From assembly GCA_025403435.1 (NCBI GenBank), contig CM046348.1, positions 30,894,148-30,958,147 on the forward strand: a stretch of DNA of 64,000 nucleotides, written 5' to 3'. Of this stretch, positions 44,855 to 55,839 are shown piece after piece; positions within the stretch are counted from its first letter, which is position 1, and each line of letters begins with the position of its first letter. This DNA is from Artocarpus heterophyllus (lineage: Eukaryota > Streptophyta > Magnoliopsida > Rosales > Moraceae). The position numbers and the translations under genes were made by a program. The notes beneath the pieces are model-generated. The model was not told where the DNA came from and made no database searches. It saw only the letters and a list, made by a program, of their open reading frames with translations.

Positions 44855-46280
44855 AGATATAATAGAATAGGTGGTTCAAACAAAATCTCACTGAGATTCT
44901 CTCTAAGAAAATCACACCCACCATTAGGTGGTTGCACGCAATCTATCATCTCACCAACAGAAGAATAACACATGTCCCAACTGCCTCCAACAGTGAGATC
45001 CTGTATCCATCTAATATTTGTATGTGATCTAATTTTTGTTTAAACTGAGATATTATTTATTGTAAATTTTAAAATGAATATCATTCATAATTTTCTTAAT
45101 TATTTATTATATCTAATAAATAATTATTGGGCAATATCTATTTTAACTTTAGAAAAAGATATTCTTATATACTTTGATAACAACTATATCAAATGAAAAT
45201 TGTGTGACATATTCAAATCAACAAATCATAGAAACACACCATGTAAGTAAACAGTTGGCGCCATAGAGTGCATGTGATGCACTAATGTGAATTTCCAATT
45301 TAGCCCCTATTGATTAGAAGTAATCTAAGAAATTTCTACTGACCCATATAAAAGAATGTTATAGAGCTTACAAGGGGACTCAACGGACATATATAATTTA
45401 AGCTCCAATAATTCTTTATAATTTAATTATTTCAAAATTCAATTAATAACAATTATTAACTTTAGTTTGGTCCACTGTCGGAAATCAAAACTATACTCTT
45501 AAATTATATGGAGCCTTAAACATTAAACATTGACAATAAGGTTGTCTATTGATATAATCATTTATTATGTGATAATACCCTCTACAATAACATTCGTAAT
45601 TGTAATTTGGTTTATAGTTTTTTGTGCAACCTCTCAATTAATTCTTTGTCCATGTGTCCTATTAATTCTCTTATGAATGGCCTTTTTATGAATAAATCAT
45701 AAACGAGGATTTTGAGGAATATTTAATGTCCTATATTAAATAGCAAGATCACTACATCCAAGTTCTTTTGAATTAATACTCATAGAATATTATCTTAACA
45801 TTTTATCTAGCAGGAATTGTTGATTCCATATCTGTAAAAAGTGATCCTAGCTACCTATAATACTATGCTTCCAATATACTGAGTTTTTTCATTGTGAATA
45901 TATAGATCTTACACATTGACAATCAAAAAGACATGATAAGTAGATGTGAGTTCAGTAATCACTTCAAGATTAAGGTATGATACATAAAATGGTTAATAAT
46001 ATTAGAGTTCTAATTTCTCGTTATAGAATTACATAATATATTAAATTTTATCTCCTCTTAGGTTTAATGTGTTCTAAACACACGGATATTTTTATCTAGT
46101 AATCATAACATTACTATAATCTGGATAAGACTAAGAGACAATATTACAATCTTGAGCAAGATAAAGTGTCTAATTTTATCTATTAATTGTAAACCAAAAC
46201 TTATAAGTATGCGCAGTCATATCCTCTATGTTATGAATATTTCATATATATGATTGTGGACTATAACTGTATTGAAACTA

Positions 46281-46284
46281 TATG

Positions 46285-46318
<34 letters not shown>
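46281..46318. repeat. TA-dinucleotide microsatellite
   Basis: An almost pure TA run of nearly 40 bp. Confidence 0.9.
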
Positions 46319-46319
<1 letters not shown>

Positions 46320-47223
46320 CAAAATAAACATTTAAGAAAATAAATGAAATTTAATCTATTAATCATGTAATAACTTAAATCTCACATTATGTTGATGAAA
46401 TTTTTAGTATGCTATAAAAGCACCAATGTAAACAAAACCATATACTTTCTACGCATCGATCCTAACTGAACGTTTCTAGGCTAGAGTTGCATGTTCAAGT
46501 GCCACACAACATGGTACCAGCAAAGGCTGCGCAAAATGTATGCAACAATGGTTAGTAATTAAGCATAGTTTCTGGCTTTGGGCCTTCAAATGAAGCTTTT
46601 TTAGCCAAAATAATAGTAATAATAATAAGGGAATAACCAAACATATGTTTTTCTTTGTTTAGATGTATGAGGTAGCTACATACATAAAAGAGAATATTTC
46701 TTTTATTTCTTTATTAATGATGCAAGGTGTCACTATTCTTGGTTGCACTACCGTCTGTAGATCTCACACGATCTGACACGATATTTTTTAAGAAAAAATT
46801 TAAAGAAAACTACCTATGGACCTCCATTTATAATTGCTCAACTTATGGAAGGGACTACAGAATTATTAGATATAAATGAATTCGAGATGGTTTGAATCAG
46901 TTGTACAGTTCTTTCTATAGTTGTATTATTTTATTTTATTTATTATAGCTCCTTTGAGGGGTAAAGTTACCTATCATATCTCTTGCGCGTTGTGTTGTGA
47001 CTTGATGCCATCTCTTTATTTTTTTTCTTTAATCATTTTTCAGGGGATTCTTTATAAAAAAATGCTGAATTATCATACTCGGATGATGCAGCGATCAATT
47101 GGACAAGATATTATATATACTAATTTTAATGGGAATCCTTAAATGTGTGTTTTAAAGGAATATTATTTTTCAAAAAGTTATATTACAAATATATAACATT
47201 TGTAAATATTTAAACTTTATATG
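46319..47223. other. AT-rich intergenic stretch
   Basis: No gene supported. The 73-codon frame 46921-47142 has no recognisable similarity or start context. Confidence 0.3.
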
Positions 47224-48494
47224 TTGTTTGGTTGAAGCGAGACCTACAAGTTATTGGTAGGAATGATGGGAAGTAAAAAAGATTGAGAGAGTTGGAGGGA
47301 TAGAGAGGATTATAATAATATTTTATATTGTTTGGTAGGATGGAAGGAGAGTTGAGGGGATGAATGATAATTATTTATGAAATTATTATAAACTATCTTT
47401 ATACTACTCGTTAATATTTATTTAAGAGTAAAGTAATCTTTTTAAAACTTAAAGTGGAGAGATTACTTGAATCCTCCCATTAGTAGAAAAATTCAATCTG
47501 ACATGCTATAGGGGAGACCACATCCCTGCACCTCTCTTTTCCTTCCTCTTCTCCCTCCAGCTGAACAAAGGGTTTGATCTAGAGTGGCAAAGGGACGGAT
47601 TTAGGATGGAGTAGGCTTCATGCCAACCCACTGCTCAAAGAAAAACAAGCCCATTCCCACCCCATTAGCCTACATAAATTGGTGGGGTGGGTTTCCTCAT
47701 CACAAGTTCGGAGTACTCATAGTACCCTATTAATCCAATTAGTTACTTTCATGATAAAATAAAATAAATAATAATTAAAATAACTAATACATCTTTGAAA
47801 ATTACATTTTTGAATTTTTATAGATATTATGTAATATAACATAATATTTAAAATTAAATATATTATAGCAATATATAATATGTTTAGTATAAAAATATAT
47901 GGGGCAATTAAACAGGGAATAAGGTTAGGACCTTTAAACTTTTCCCACCCAACCGATGTAGGGTTACACTTTTAACAGATTTACAATTCTAACCCTGTTT
48001 ATAACCGGGTTTTTCTCACGTCATTTAAGATGGCTTCTTGCATGGCAATGGGCTTGTCAGGTAAAATTGTCATCCCTAGTTTGATCTCTCCTTTCATCTC
48101 TCTCTCTCCACCCCTTTCCCTACTTCTATCACTGCCTCCTACTAAACATAGTGCTAATCTATCATTTAATTGAAAAGAGAAGAGGAGGGAGAAGAAAGGT
48201 GGAGGGACATAGTCCCCTCACGGTCCACCAAATTAAAACTTTCATCACTAGAAGGATTCAAAGAGTCTATCAGTTTTAAGCTTCAATAAACAATTTTTCC
48301 CTCTAAAAAATTGTTAACAAAAGTATAAATGGATAATGTAGCAATCAAACAAAAAACTGTTATCTATTGTTTTAACTCTCGTTCCATCCTACCAAATAAT
48401 ATGAAGGATCAGTATAGTTCTCTCTATCCTTCATACTCTATATCTCTAACTCTCTTGATCCTTTGTACTCTCTACATTCCTTTGATCAAACAAA
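47224..48494. mobile_element. Non-autonomous DNA element with long terminal inverted repeats
   Basis: About 350 bp at each end are imperfect inverted copies. Left TTGTTTGGTTGAAG and TTGTTTGGTAGGATGGAAGG correspond to the reverse complement of 48360-48494. Further in, CTCTTTTCCTTCCTCTTC at 47535 pairs with 48165-48200. With the nested hAT removed it is about 770 bp. No target duplication was found and no transposase is present. Long TIRs suggest a Mutator-like element, but the superfamily is unproven. Confidence 0.7.
47580..48078. mobile_element. hAT-type non-autonomous element, 499 bp
   Basis: The terminal inverted repeats are TAGAGTGGCAA at the left and TTGTCATCCCTA at the right (complement TAGGGATGACAA), the form typical of plant hAT elements. 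The flanks carry a perfect 8-bp duplication GTTTGATC at 47572-47579 and 48079-48086, diagnostic for hAT. It is too small for a transposase. It lies within the long-TIR element, so it inserted later. Confidence 0.93.
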
Positions 48495-48831
48495 GAGTAT
48501 TTAGATGCACCATCTAATCCTTTGTTTAAGAAAGTATCTTTATTGTTTCTACTTCCTAGTAGTATTTTTTTTTCTTATTTTTGTGGCAGGCAATAAAAAA
48601 TATCCTAATATGCCTTTTCTCAAATATTTTTCAAGGAAATAAACATAACTTTATCTATTAATGTGCCAATTTTTTAAAAAAATTACATTTGCGAAATTTT
48701 AACGGCTTAGTTTAGTAAATTAGTTGGAATTAATAAGTTTCAACTATTACAGTGAAAAGCTCTCATATGCTACAATAAAAAATAAAAGTTTACTACAATG
48801 TAAGGCTCTCACATGCTATAATATTCTTGTT
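48495..48831. other. Spacer left of the Tat element
   Basis: AT-rich. 48750-48825 contains a two-copy repeat of about 43 bp (AAGCTCTCATATGCTA and AGGCTCTCACATGCTA). The expected left-hand LTR of the Tat element is not here, so that element is truncated. Confidence 0.4.
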
Positions 48832-49096
48832 GCAAATGTTGCTGAGCCTGGGCACCACGAAAATGACTTCATTCCAGAGGACGACCCTATCTTCCACGAT
48901 ATTGATGAGTTTGGCGTCGTTCCTTCAACTGTTAGCATGGATGAGATGGTGGACAATGTCCCCACTTTGATTGTAACGACGATCCCAAACCCTAACTTTC
49001 CTCATCCCATCATTGGTGATCTAAATGCCCAGAGGGAGGCAGTCATTGGGTTAGCTACTAGAGAAAGACAAGCCATTCACTACGTTTAGGACAGGG
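48832..49096 (+). pseudogene. Antisense ORF of the Tat element, 5' part
   Basis: An open, codon-like stretch: ENDFIPEDDPIFHDIDEF, VSMDEMVDNVPTLIV, FPHPIIGDLNAQREAVIGL, RERQAIHYV, then a stop and DR before the solo LTR. If the LTR and one target copy are skipped, the frame goes on directly as EVLLEGARMTTTHYRAHD at 51126. I do not recognise this N-terminal domain; acidic residues are frequent. The true start is not defined. Confidence 0.6.
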
Positions 49097-51125
49097 TGTT
49101 AGACATGTATGCCCTAAGTAGTAAAAATATAACAAGTTTTTGGAGACATTTTTTATCAATAAAGAATTTATTTATTATTTATATACCAAATCTTGTCCTC
49201 TTTACGTTCATATATGTTGAATGTATGTTAAGCAAACAATAGTCTGAGACTGTTAGTCTAAACCTTTAAGAATTGGGCACATGATAGACAAATTATGCAG
49301 AAAACACGATTCTTAAGGTGATGGTCTAAACCATAAGATCCATAATCGAGGGAATAAAGTCGGACGCTTTATTCCTATAAAGATTGTTATGTTGTCTATA
49401 TCCCTTTTGGGAGATGGTTTGTCTTGACCATTAGAGGTGGACTCCACGAATAGAAACATTGGCACATTGTCATAGGTGACAATGTGTTGGATCGGGACAT
49501 AAAGTGAATTGATTTGAATTAATAATTCTGTCTCGGTAAATCGACTCACTTTAGACAATCATTTGTATTGTATCTTAATCTTGAGATGAATAGTGGGTAT
49601 GTTGTCTTGACTTGTGTCTTTTGATGTACCAAAGGGTGACACCCACATCTTAATAGTGGTATGCATGCCGGTACATTGGAGGCATGACTCTTGATAGCAT
49701 AGACTTGTTATTTATAGATATAGAATCCATAGCTCCTCTTTGGGAGTAGTGATACCCTCTTATATGTGTTTTTCTGTAATTGGAAAACTGGAGCGCTCAA
49801 CCATTTGGATACATAGCTTTAATCGAATGGTACACTATCTTTGGATAGTAAGTTTTTCGATGGTGAGATAATGGAACATAAGATAAAAATAATCGAGAAG
49901 GTAAGACAAAACTTGTCTTTAAGCCGTATGGATAATCATATGGGGATGCGATACACTATGATATGTCATGGAGACTTAGCTATACAGGCTTCGTAATTCT
50001 ATGTAGTTCGAGAGTACAGCTCCAAGCTTTTAGTGGAGTAGCGTTAGAGTTGATAATTATGAAATGTATATCTGGGATATTGGGTTTTATAATCATCGGG
50101 AGCTTGAACTATATAGGTCCATTTGGTCCCCTTTGCTAGCTCACAACATCCTATGATACAACGTGCTTTTCCAATAATTGGTAACTTATATCAGATTTAT
50201 CATATTGGTTAAAATTTAGAAGAATCAGATAATTCATGTCTGTTTATCGGTTGAATTAATTTTGTGATAAAATTGATTCAAGATAAACTAGTTGAATTAT
50301 TGGGATCAGATAATTTTTGTCTGTTTATCGATTGATTTAATTTTGGATAAATTAGATCAAGATAAACTTGTAGAATTATTGGGAATTCATTTATTTTCCT
50401 AGAGATTATCTAGATAAAGTTGTTTTCATCAGATAACTTCTTTATTGGGTTATTTGAATTAAAACTAAGACTTTACCCTATAGAATCTCGGGTGAAAAAT
50501 AAAAGATTCATGGAGATATTTATTCAGCAGTTTGGCCTGTCGATCCACGTGTTCAGCCTGTTGATGGGCCTGTTTGGGCTGCCGATCATCCTGATCAGCC
50601 CGCCGATGAGCGAAGGATAAGATCATGCATTTTTACACGGATCTTATCAGATATTGATTCGATCTTGATTTTGTTTCAAGTTTTTGAGACCTAATCTGAT
50701 AAGGAATGACCCTAGACCCAACCTCTATAAATAAGGAGTAAGTCACATAAGTTATTAAGACCAATTAAGAGATTAAGAGTGATACTCTGCTTGTGAGAAT
50801 CTGGAAACTCCCTGAGAGCTTTTGTTCACAAATCACGAACACTAGCTTTGGGTTCTCTCGATTGGTTGGAAGGAGAGTCACCTGGTGGAAGAACTGTATG
50901 TGTGAGCCCACACTCACTCCAGTCTTGGATAGAGAATAGCAAAGAAGACTAGTAGGTTGAGGCTTTTCTGGAACGTTACTTCTCTTCATGTTTTGTGAGG
51001 GTTCTTCAGCAATCAAAAGTTAGTAAGATCTGTTTAATTTATGCATATAGCATGTTAAACTTGTGTTTTAGAAAATACTCTGATGTAAAATTTTTAAAAT
51101 TCCACTGCGTACTATTTTTCCAATA
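49097..51125 (+). repeat. Solo LTR of the copia-1 family inside the antisense ORF (2029 bp)
   Basis: TGTTAGACATGTATGCCC to TTTTTCCAATA (expected CCAACA). No primer site follows and no internal sequence precedes it. The flanks CAGGG and GAGAG agree in three of five bases, so the duplication is eroded. TATA box TATAAATAA at 50726-50734. Reverse frames at 49313 and 50765 are shadows. Confidence 0.88.
50529..50609. repeat. Palindrome cluster in the second copia-1-family solo LTR
   Basis: Four to five copies: GTTTGGCCTGTCGATCC, GTTCAGCCTGTTGATGG, GTTTGGGCTGCCGATC, GATCAGCCCGCCGATG. Confidence 0.75.
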
Positions 51126-53094
51126 GAGAGGTCTTATTAGAAGGGGCAAGGATGACTACCACCCACTATCGAGCTCATGACATTCACTAGATGTTCTTAG
51201 AGGGTCATATCGATGGCTAGTACTTTGAGGCTTTTAATACCAAATAAGCATTAATAAGCTGACGCTGTCCTTCTAGGATGTCTCGCCATATTCAATAGGT
51301 GCATCACTATTGGTTAGACCTTCCTTCAATACCCTTTTATGAAAAAGCCGTGCAGCAGAATTAAGACGTCGCCTACCCAACTTGCCCCTAATTTTGGGTA
51401 TATCTTCTCCTGCATATGTATTCTATGGTACATCCACTTCCAGGCTCCCCTCCAACTAGACAAGTTCCTTTTTTGCCACTGCATCACCCAAGTGCCAAAA
51501 CAGCCAAACTATTACTATGCTAGTGCTTACAGTTGATCCAAAGACAAAGTGTCACCAATCATTATTGAAGCTTCTTGCTTCCAATCATGATTGGAAGAAG
51601 ATGTTTTTCATGCTATATGGCAACTACAACACTCATCTGCTTGATAGGGAGAAGAAATACACAATCGACACTCAGTGGCTCATTCCCCATAAAAGCCAAT
51701 TCTTATCTTAGAATAGGTCGTCTTCCTTCACTTTTAGGTCTCTCATTCTAACCTTCTCCCATTCTTCAGAACTCATAGAGCGCCCCATTTTGTCCCAACA
51801 GTGACAGCGCCAACTTAGATACATCATTAACCTTCTCGAGGACTAGAGAAAGGTCGTAAACCTATTGACAGTCAAGAATATGTGACTGTCTAGACTCCTC
51901 ATGGACCTTTTTGCTCCTACTTAGGTCATCTTAAGAGACTTCCTCATGGTGTGAGCGAAGAGAGTAGGACTAGGTTTAAATTATTCTTCCTTAAAACTTA
52001 TAAAAACTTTGCAAATTTGGCACTAACTTTTCTTTTTCATGTAGAAATGTTAAGTTTAAAGCTCTCAAGCCCTGGCAAGAAGGACCAGGCTACCGCTATA
52101 GGGGGCTTGTTTTAAAGCAGAGACCCTTCCAAAAAGCCGCTTCCTCGTAAGGAAAAGAGGAAGGCTACGATGACCCTCCTTCAAAGAGGCCGCTTACAGG
52201 CTATGACTCCTCTCACCGACATCAAGAAAAAGGGACCATTCATTTAAGTCCCTGACTTGCCTTCTCCCCTACCAACCAAGCCCATTTGCTTTCTCTTAAG
52301 GAGCTGAGTTCAAGACTCTAACTTCATTATAGGTGACATAACAGATGTCCAGGTTAGGAGTATGCTTGAGCTCCCCCTACAATTCAACCTCGCCTTCCAG
52401 ACAATTTATGAATTCATTTTGGGCTTCCATAGAGCAGTCTCCGCTTCTCGAGCATCACAGAGAGTATATTTGCTCTCAGGTCAAAGTAAGTGTTGTTTCA
52501 GCTCTCTCCTCCTTTCTTCTCATTTACATTATGTCTTTTCTAAATCTCTTAACCTTTCTTTTGTAGGTTCTCGTGATGGCCCTGATCTCCTACGAGGTGA
52601 TCGAACAACTAGTGAATAATACTATAGGCCTCGCAAGGAGATTAAGTCTCTAAAGGCTCTCCTCGATGACAAGAAAAAGACAATCAAGGAAGCAAAGAAC
52701 AAAAACATCAAGACTCTGAATCTCTTATGGATTAAGCAGGATAAGACAAAAGAGCTCTCAAATAAAATCAAAGAGCTTACTAATACGGTCGAAAAGCATA
52801 AAGAGTCACTCTTGACAGCACAGGAGGAGTTCAAGGAGAAGGTTGAGGAAGCAGAGAAGAAAAAGGCTAAAGAGATCGCCTCTGCTACTATGGTCGTAGT
52901 TAAACAATATCATTCTTCTAAGGAGTATCTTTAAACTCAAAAGGCCACTCAAATTTCTACGGGTGAGTAGATTATGGAGTAGACTAAAGCAGCTTATCAA
53001 GAGTGGGACCTTTCTTTTCTCTATTCCTTTAACAGCTCAACTCCTGTTGATAGCGCTATGGTTGATCTAGAGGAGACTACTAGGGGGAACCAAT
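51126..53094 (+). pseudogene. Antisense ORF of the Tat element, main part: transposon-type domain, coiled coil, one intron
   Basis: After EVLLEGARMTTTHYRAHD come segments resembling the putative gypsy-type transposon domain (Pfam Transposase_28 pattern): PFYEKAVQ, then SPTQLAPNF, LPLDKFLF-like LQLDKFLFCHC, PNYYYAS, and SNHDWKKMFFML. From 52362 a frame MLELPLQFNLAFQTIYEF leads to an 81-bp intron (52486-52566). Then SRDGPDLLRGDR and a long Lys/Glu coiled coil (EIKSLKALLDDKKKTIKEA, KIKELTNTVEKHKESLLTA) follow, then YQEWDLSFLYSF and a stop at about 53092. Stops at 52617 and 52933 and shifts around 51310-51340 disable it. Function in such elements is unknown. Confidence 0.65.
52486..52566 (+). other. 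Spliceosomal-type intron in the antisense ORF (81 bp)
   Basis: Donor AAA|GTAAGTGTTG, a C/T-rich body, acceptor TTTCTTTTGTAG|G. Exon 1 ends one base into a codon and exon 2 supplies the other two, so removing it joins the frames (phase 1). The intron is on the strand opposite to the element's genomic RNA. Confidence 0.7.
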
Positions 53095-53605
53095 AGGGCA
53101 TATATGTACTCTTTTCTTATGTAGAAACTTCAAGGCCTCGGCTTTTATTCTGTATTCACATTTTAATTAATATAAGTATTTCTTTTTTTTTTACCTCTTG
53201 AGAGTCAAACTTATCACAAGTCGAGTTTATTTGAATAGCTTTCTTTAAAATGTTCCCAAGTTAATTAGTAAATCACCTAAAGGCCTATGTCGAGATTACT
53301 GAAATGCAAACTTCTTTGAAATTTGCCTAAGTAATATTGACAAAATGACCATAGAGGAAAAAGATAGAGCTTTAGTCCCCTAAATCTACTGCTCCCTATC
53401 AAGCGTCGAGTGTTTGACTCTGGTTTAACATTTTATCTCGAAATATCAATTTAAGAAAATAAATCAAAGAAAAAAATGGAACAAAATTAACTCTTTTGGA
53501 GTTTAGCTTTTATTGATTAAAATAAACCTTGTAGTTGACATGAATTAATTCAACTAAGAACTAAGCCAATAGAGATAACTCAAAAAGAAAACAACTTGAA
53601 ACAAA
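53095..53605. other. Convergent spacer between antisense ORF and pol
   Basis: About 510 bp between the two gene ends, which face each other. AT-rich, no open frame of note. It may hold both 3' ends or polyadenylation signals; none was assigned. Confidence 0.5.
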
Positions 53606-54640
53606 TTACTGGTTATAAGGACCCAAATGCTCTATATTCCTTAGGTGCTCTACACATTGACCTGCCATAGACTCGAGTATGTATGTCTCTGGTCTTATAA
53701 TATCTCAAACCCTAGACTAGTATTTCTCAGCTTCATGCTTGTGGTCACTTTTTTTATAATCGTCACCAATAGCAAACCTTCTCTCTTTAACATTTTTATT
53801 ATAATAACTCACCAATCTTTACTGATAAGCACCGAGATGTATTTGAGACTTAATTCTTCATTCTTCAAGCAAGTCGAGCTTTATATCTATCAACAGGCAA
53901 AGCAGCCTCAACTTTGTAGGTTAAGGAAAAAAGCATTTCTCTAGTGGTTGTTCTACTTGTCGTTCTGTATGCTTAAAATACCTTTGGTAACTCTTCGGTC
54001 CATGTCCCCTTGAGGTTGTATGGCACTTCTTCAATATATACTTGATGATCTTGTTAACCGCTTCGACTTATAAATTGGACTGTGGGTAAATGACTGCCAA
54101 GAAATTCTTATGAATTCGAGATCATCAAAAAACTTTGTTGTCTTGGCATTGTCAAACGGCTTTTCGTTGACAGAGACAAGCGAATGTGGGACACCAAAAT
54201 GATAGATGATGTATGACCAAATGAAGCTGGTGCAGTTTTCCTCAATAATGTTAGTGAATGCCTTCGCCTCAACCTACTTTGTATAATACTAGACTACCAT
54301 GATGACAAACTCAAAACTTTCAGGCACCGTGGTAAATTTATCGATTATATCAATTCCCCATTTTACAAATAGCCATGGGCTTAAGATCAACGTGAGATTC
54401 TCAGGGTGAGATCTTAGCACTATCACATAGTGTTAACATTTGTCACTCTTTTAGGCATACTCAATTGCATCCTTCTTTAAGGTCAGCCAGTAATACCCTT
54501 GCCTTAACATCTTATGGGCTAGAGGCTGCCCTCTAGAGTGGTTTCCATGTAATCCTTTATGTATCTCCATGAGAACTTTCTTCCCTTCATCCACATGGAG
54601 ACAACGGAGAAGCAACGTGGAGTTGCCTTATCAATACTAT
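53606..54640 (-). pseudogene. Tat integrase
   Basis: Minus-strand order: HKGLHGNHS and CDKC-like SDKC (zinc finger), GYYWLTLKKDAIEYA, VKWGIDIIDKF (first Asp), LVSVNEKPFDNAK (second Asp changed to Val in the SDNG position), SNLQVEAVNKIIKYILKK (Glu). The C-terminus is LDLLEE, YYNKNVKERRFAIGD, IIRPETYILESM, LRNIEHLGPYNQ and a stop at 53606-53608. Many stops and shifts. Confidence 0.82.
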
Positions 54641-55004
54641 GTTCCTTCATGTAGTAGATACCATGTCGTCTCGTAGCGGGTCCTTCTTGCTTCATTCAAA
54701 TCAGCTGGAAGCTCACCATTAAGCAGATACTTTATGATTAGGGCCATCCAGCTTTCCCCTTGAGCGATTAGCATTGCCTCTTCTACTTCATCTTCTATAG
54801 TTAGCACTTTTAGTATCTTGATAGGCGCCACTCTTAGCAACTCCTAGTCCTTTGACGTTGCAAGGCGAGCCAAAGCATCAACATTGCTATTTTCAGCATA
54901 AGGAATATGATTGACCTTGTAGGAATAGAATTTTAGCAGCTTTTCTTTCACCTTTTTAAGATACTTCATCATCACACCATCTTTGCCTTGTACTCGTCTG
55001 AGAT
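54637..55004 (-). pseudogene. Tat linker between RNase H and integrase
   Basis: LRVAPIKILKV, AQGESWMALIIKYLLNGELP and DLNEARRTRYETTWYLLHEG correspond to the conserved W..PI..YL..G.LP...EA...R....Y.L..G linker. Confidence 0.85.
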
Positions 55005-55307
55005 CTAATTCACAATGAGTTGGGCATCACTATACATTGCTAAAAGGTCGGCCTTTAAATGGTGGGCGAGATGCCACCTCACCAAAATTGCTGTCACACT
55101 CAACCTTGTTGTTAGTGCTCTAAACTTAAATCCCATTATTGTTATGATTTTATGATTTTCAGGACTAACCAACATAACCCTTGCTCTTGAGCCACTTTGA
55201 TAATCCATCAACATATAACTTCCACTTTTGTTGTTCTGCCTTAATTGGTACTTCCGACCCCCGATCTTGTCATAAAATCGGCCATAAAGTTTGCTAGTAC
55301 CTACCAC
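55005..55307 (-). pseudogene. Tat second RNase H domain
   Basis: YMLMDYQSGSRARVMLVSPE with the first Asp, HHLKADLLAMYSDAQLIVN with another. The NEAEYEAL segment holding the Glu is scrambled by a frameshift (ALTTRLSVTAIL). The extra RNase H, besides the one at 55310-55500, marks the Tat lineage. Confidence 0.85.
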
Positions 55308-55839
55308 TTAATTGTTGTATGGGGTTTGTATTCAATGTCAAACTTGCTCAATTTGACTGACCATTTCAACAGGCGACCTGATGTCTCAGGCTTCTATAGA
55401 GCATGCCTTAGAGGATAATTGGTCAAAAACTACTTTATGCTCTAGAAAATACCTCTTTAGCTTCCTGGTCATTTGTTCGCATGATAAATTAGGAGCTAAG
55501 CCTTCTTCTTTTCCCTTATAAGAATTGAGCTTGGGCCATAGGGTGAAACTACTAAGTAAATATATAGGGTCTCCCTCAATAGAGCCTTTGAAAGCAATGA
55601 AGGTTTCCTAAGGTATTTCTTTAGGCATTTGAACACCTTCTCATACTCCTCTATCCATTTGAATGGCTTACTCAAGATATCAAAAAATGAAACAAACTTA
55701 TCAGTGGTCCTCGAGATGAAGTGGTTGAGCACAACAACACACCATGTCAACTTCTGAACCTCTTTAGGCTTCTTTGATGCTTTTATATCCAACAAAGCTT
55801 GAATTTTTACTAGCTTAGCCTTGATTCCTTGATGGCTAA
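55308..55839 (-). pseudogene. Tat RT C-terminus and first RNase H
   Basis: QGIKAKLVKIQALLDIKASK, KKPKEVQKLTWCVVVLNHF, RTTDKFVSFFDIL, FKWIEEYEKVFKCLKKYL, LYIYLVVSPYGPSSILIRE, then FLTNYPLRHAL, KPETSGRLLKWSVKLS, FDIEYKPHTTIK and ANFMADF. The middle of RNase H is shortened. The upstream part of RT lies beyond the nested LTR at 55840-57194. Confidence 0.88.

Larger units (their letters stand above)
44433..46330 (-). repeat. Diverged copia-like LTR debris
   Basis: Several blocks follow the copia-1 LTR in order on the minus strand (AATATTACAATCTT, AATTATTAAC with GGTCCAC, GAGCTTACAAGGGGACTC). Termini and duplications are not definable. It includes a 77-bp tandem pair at 44701-44854. Confidence 0.4.

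Noticed and set aside
46921..47142. 73-codon frame with a hydrophobic start
   Set aside because: T-rich DNA, no similarity recognised, no promoter or splice context.
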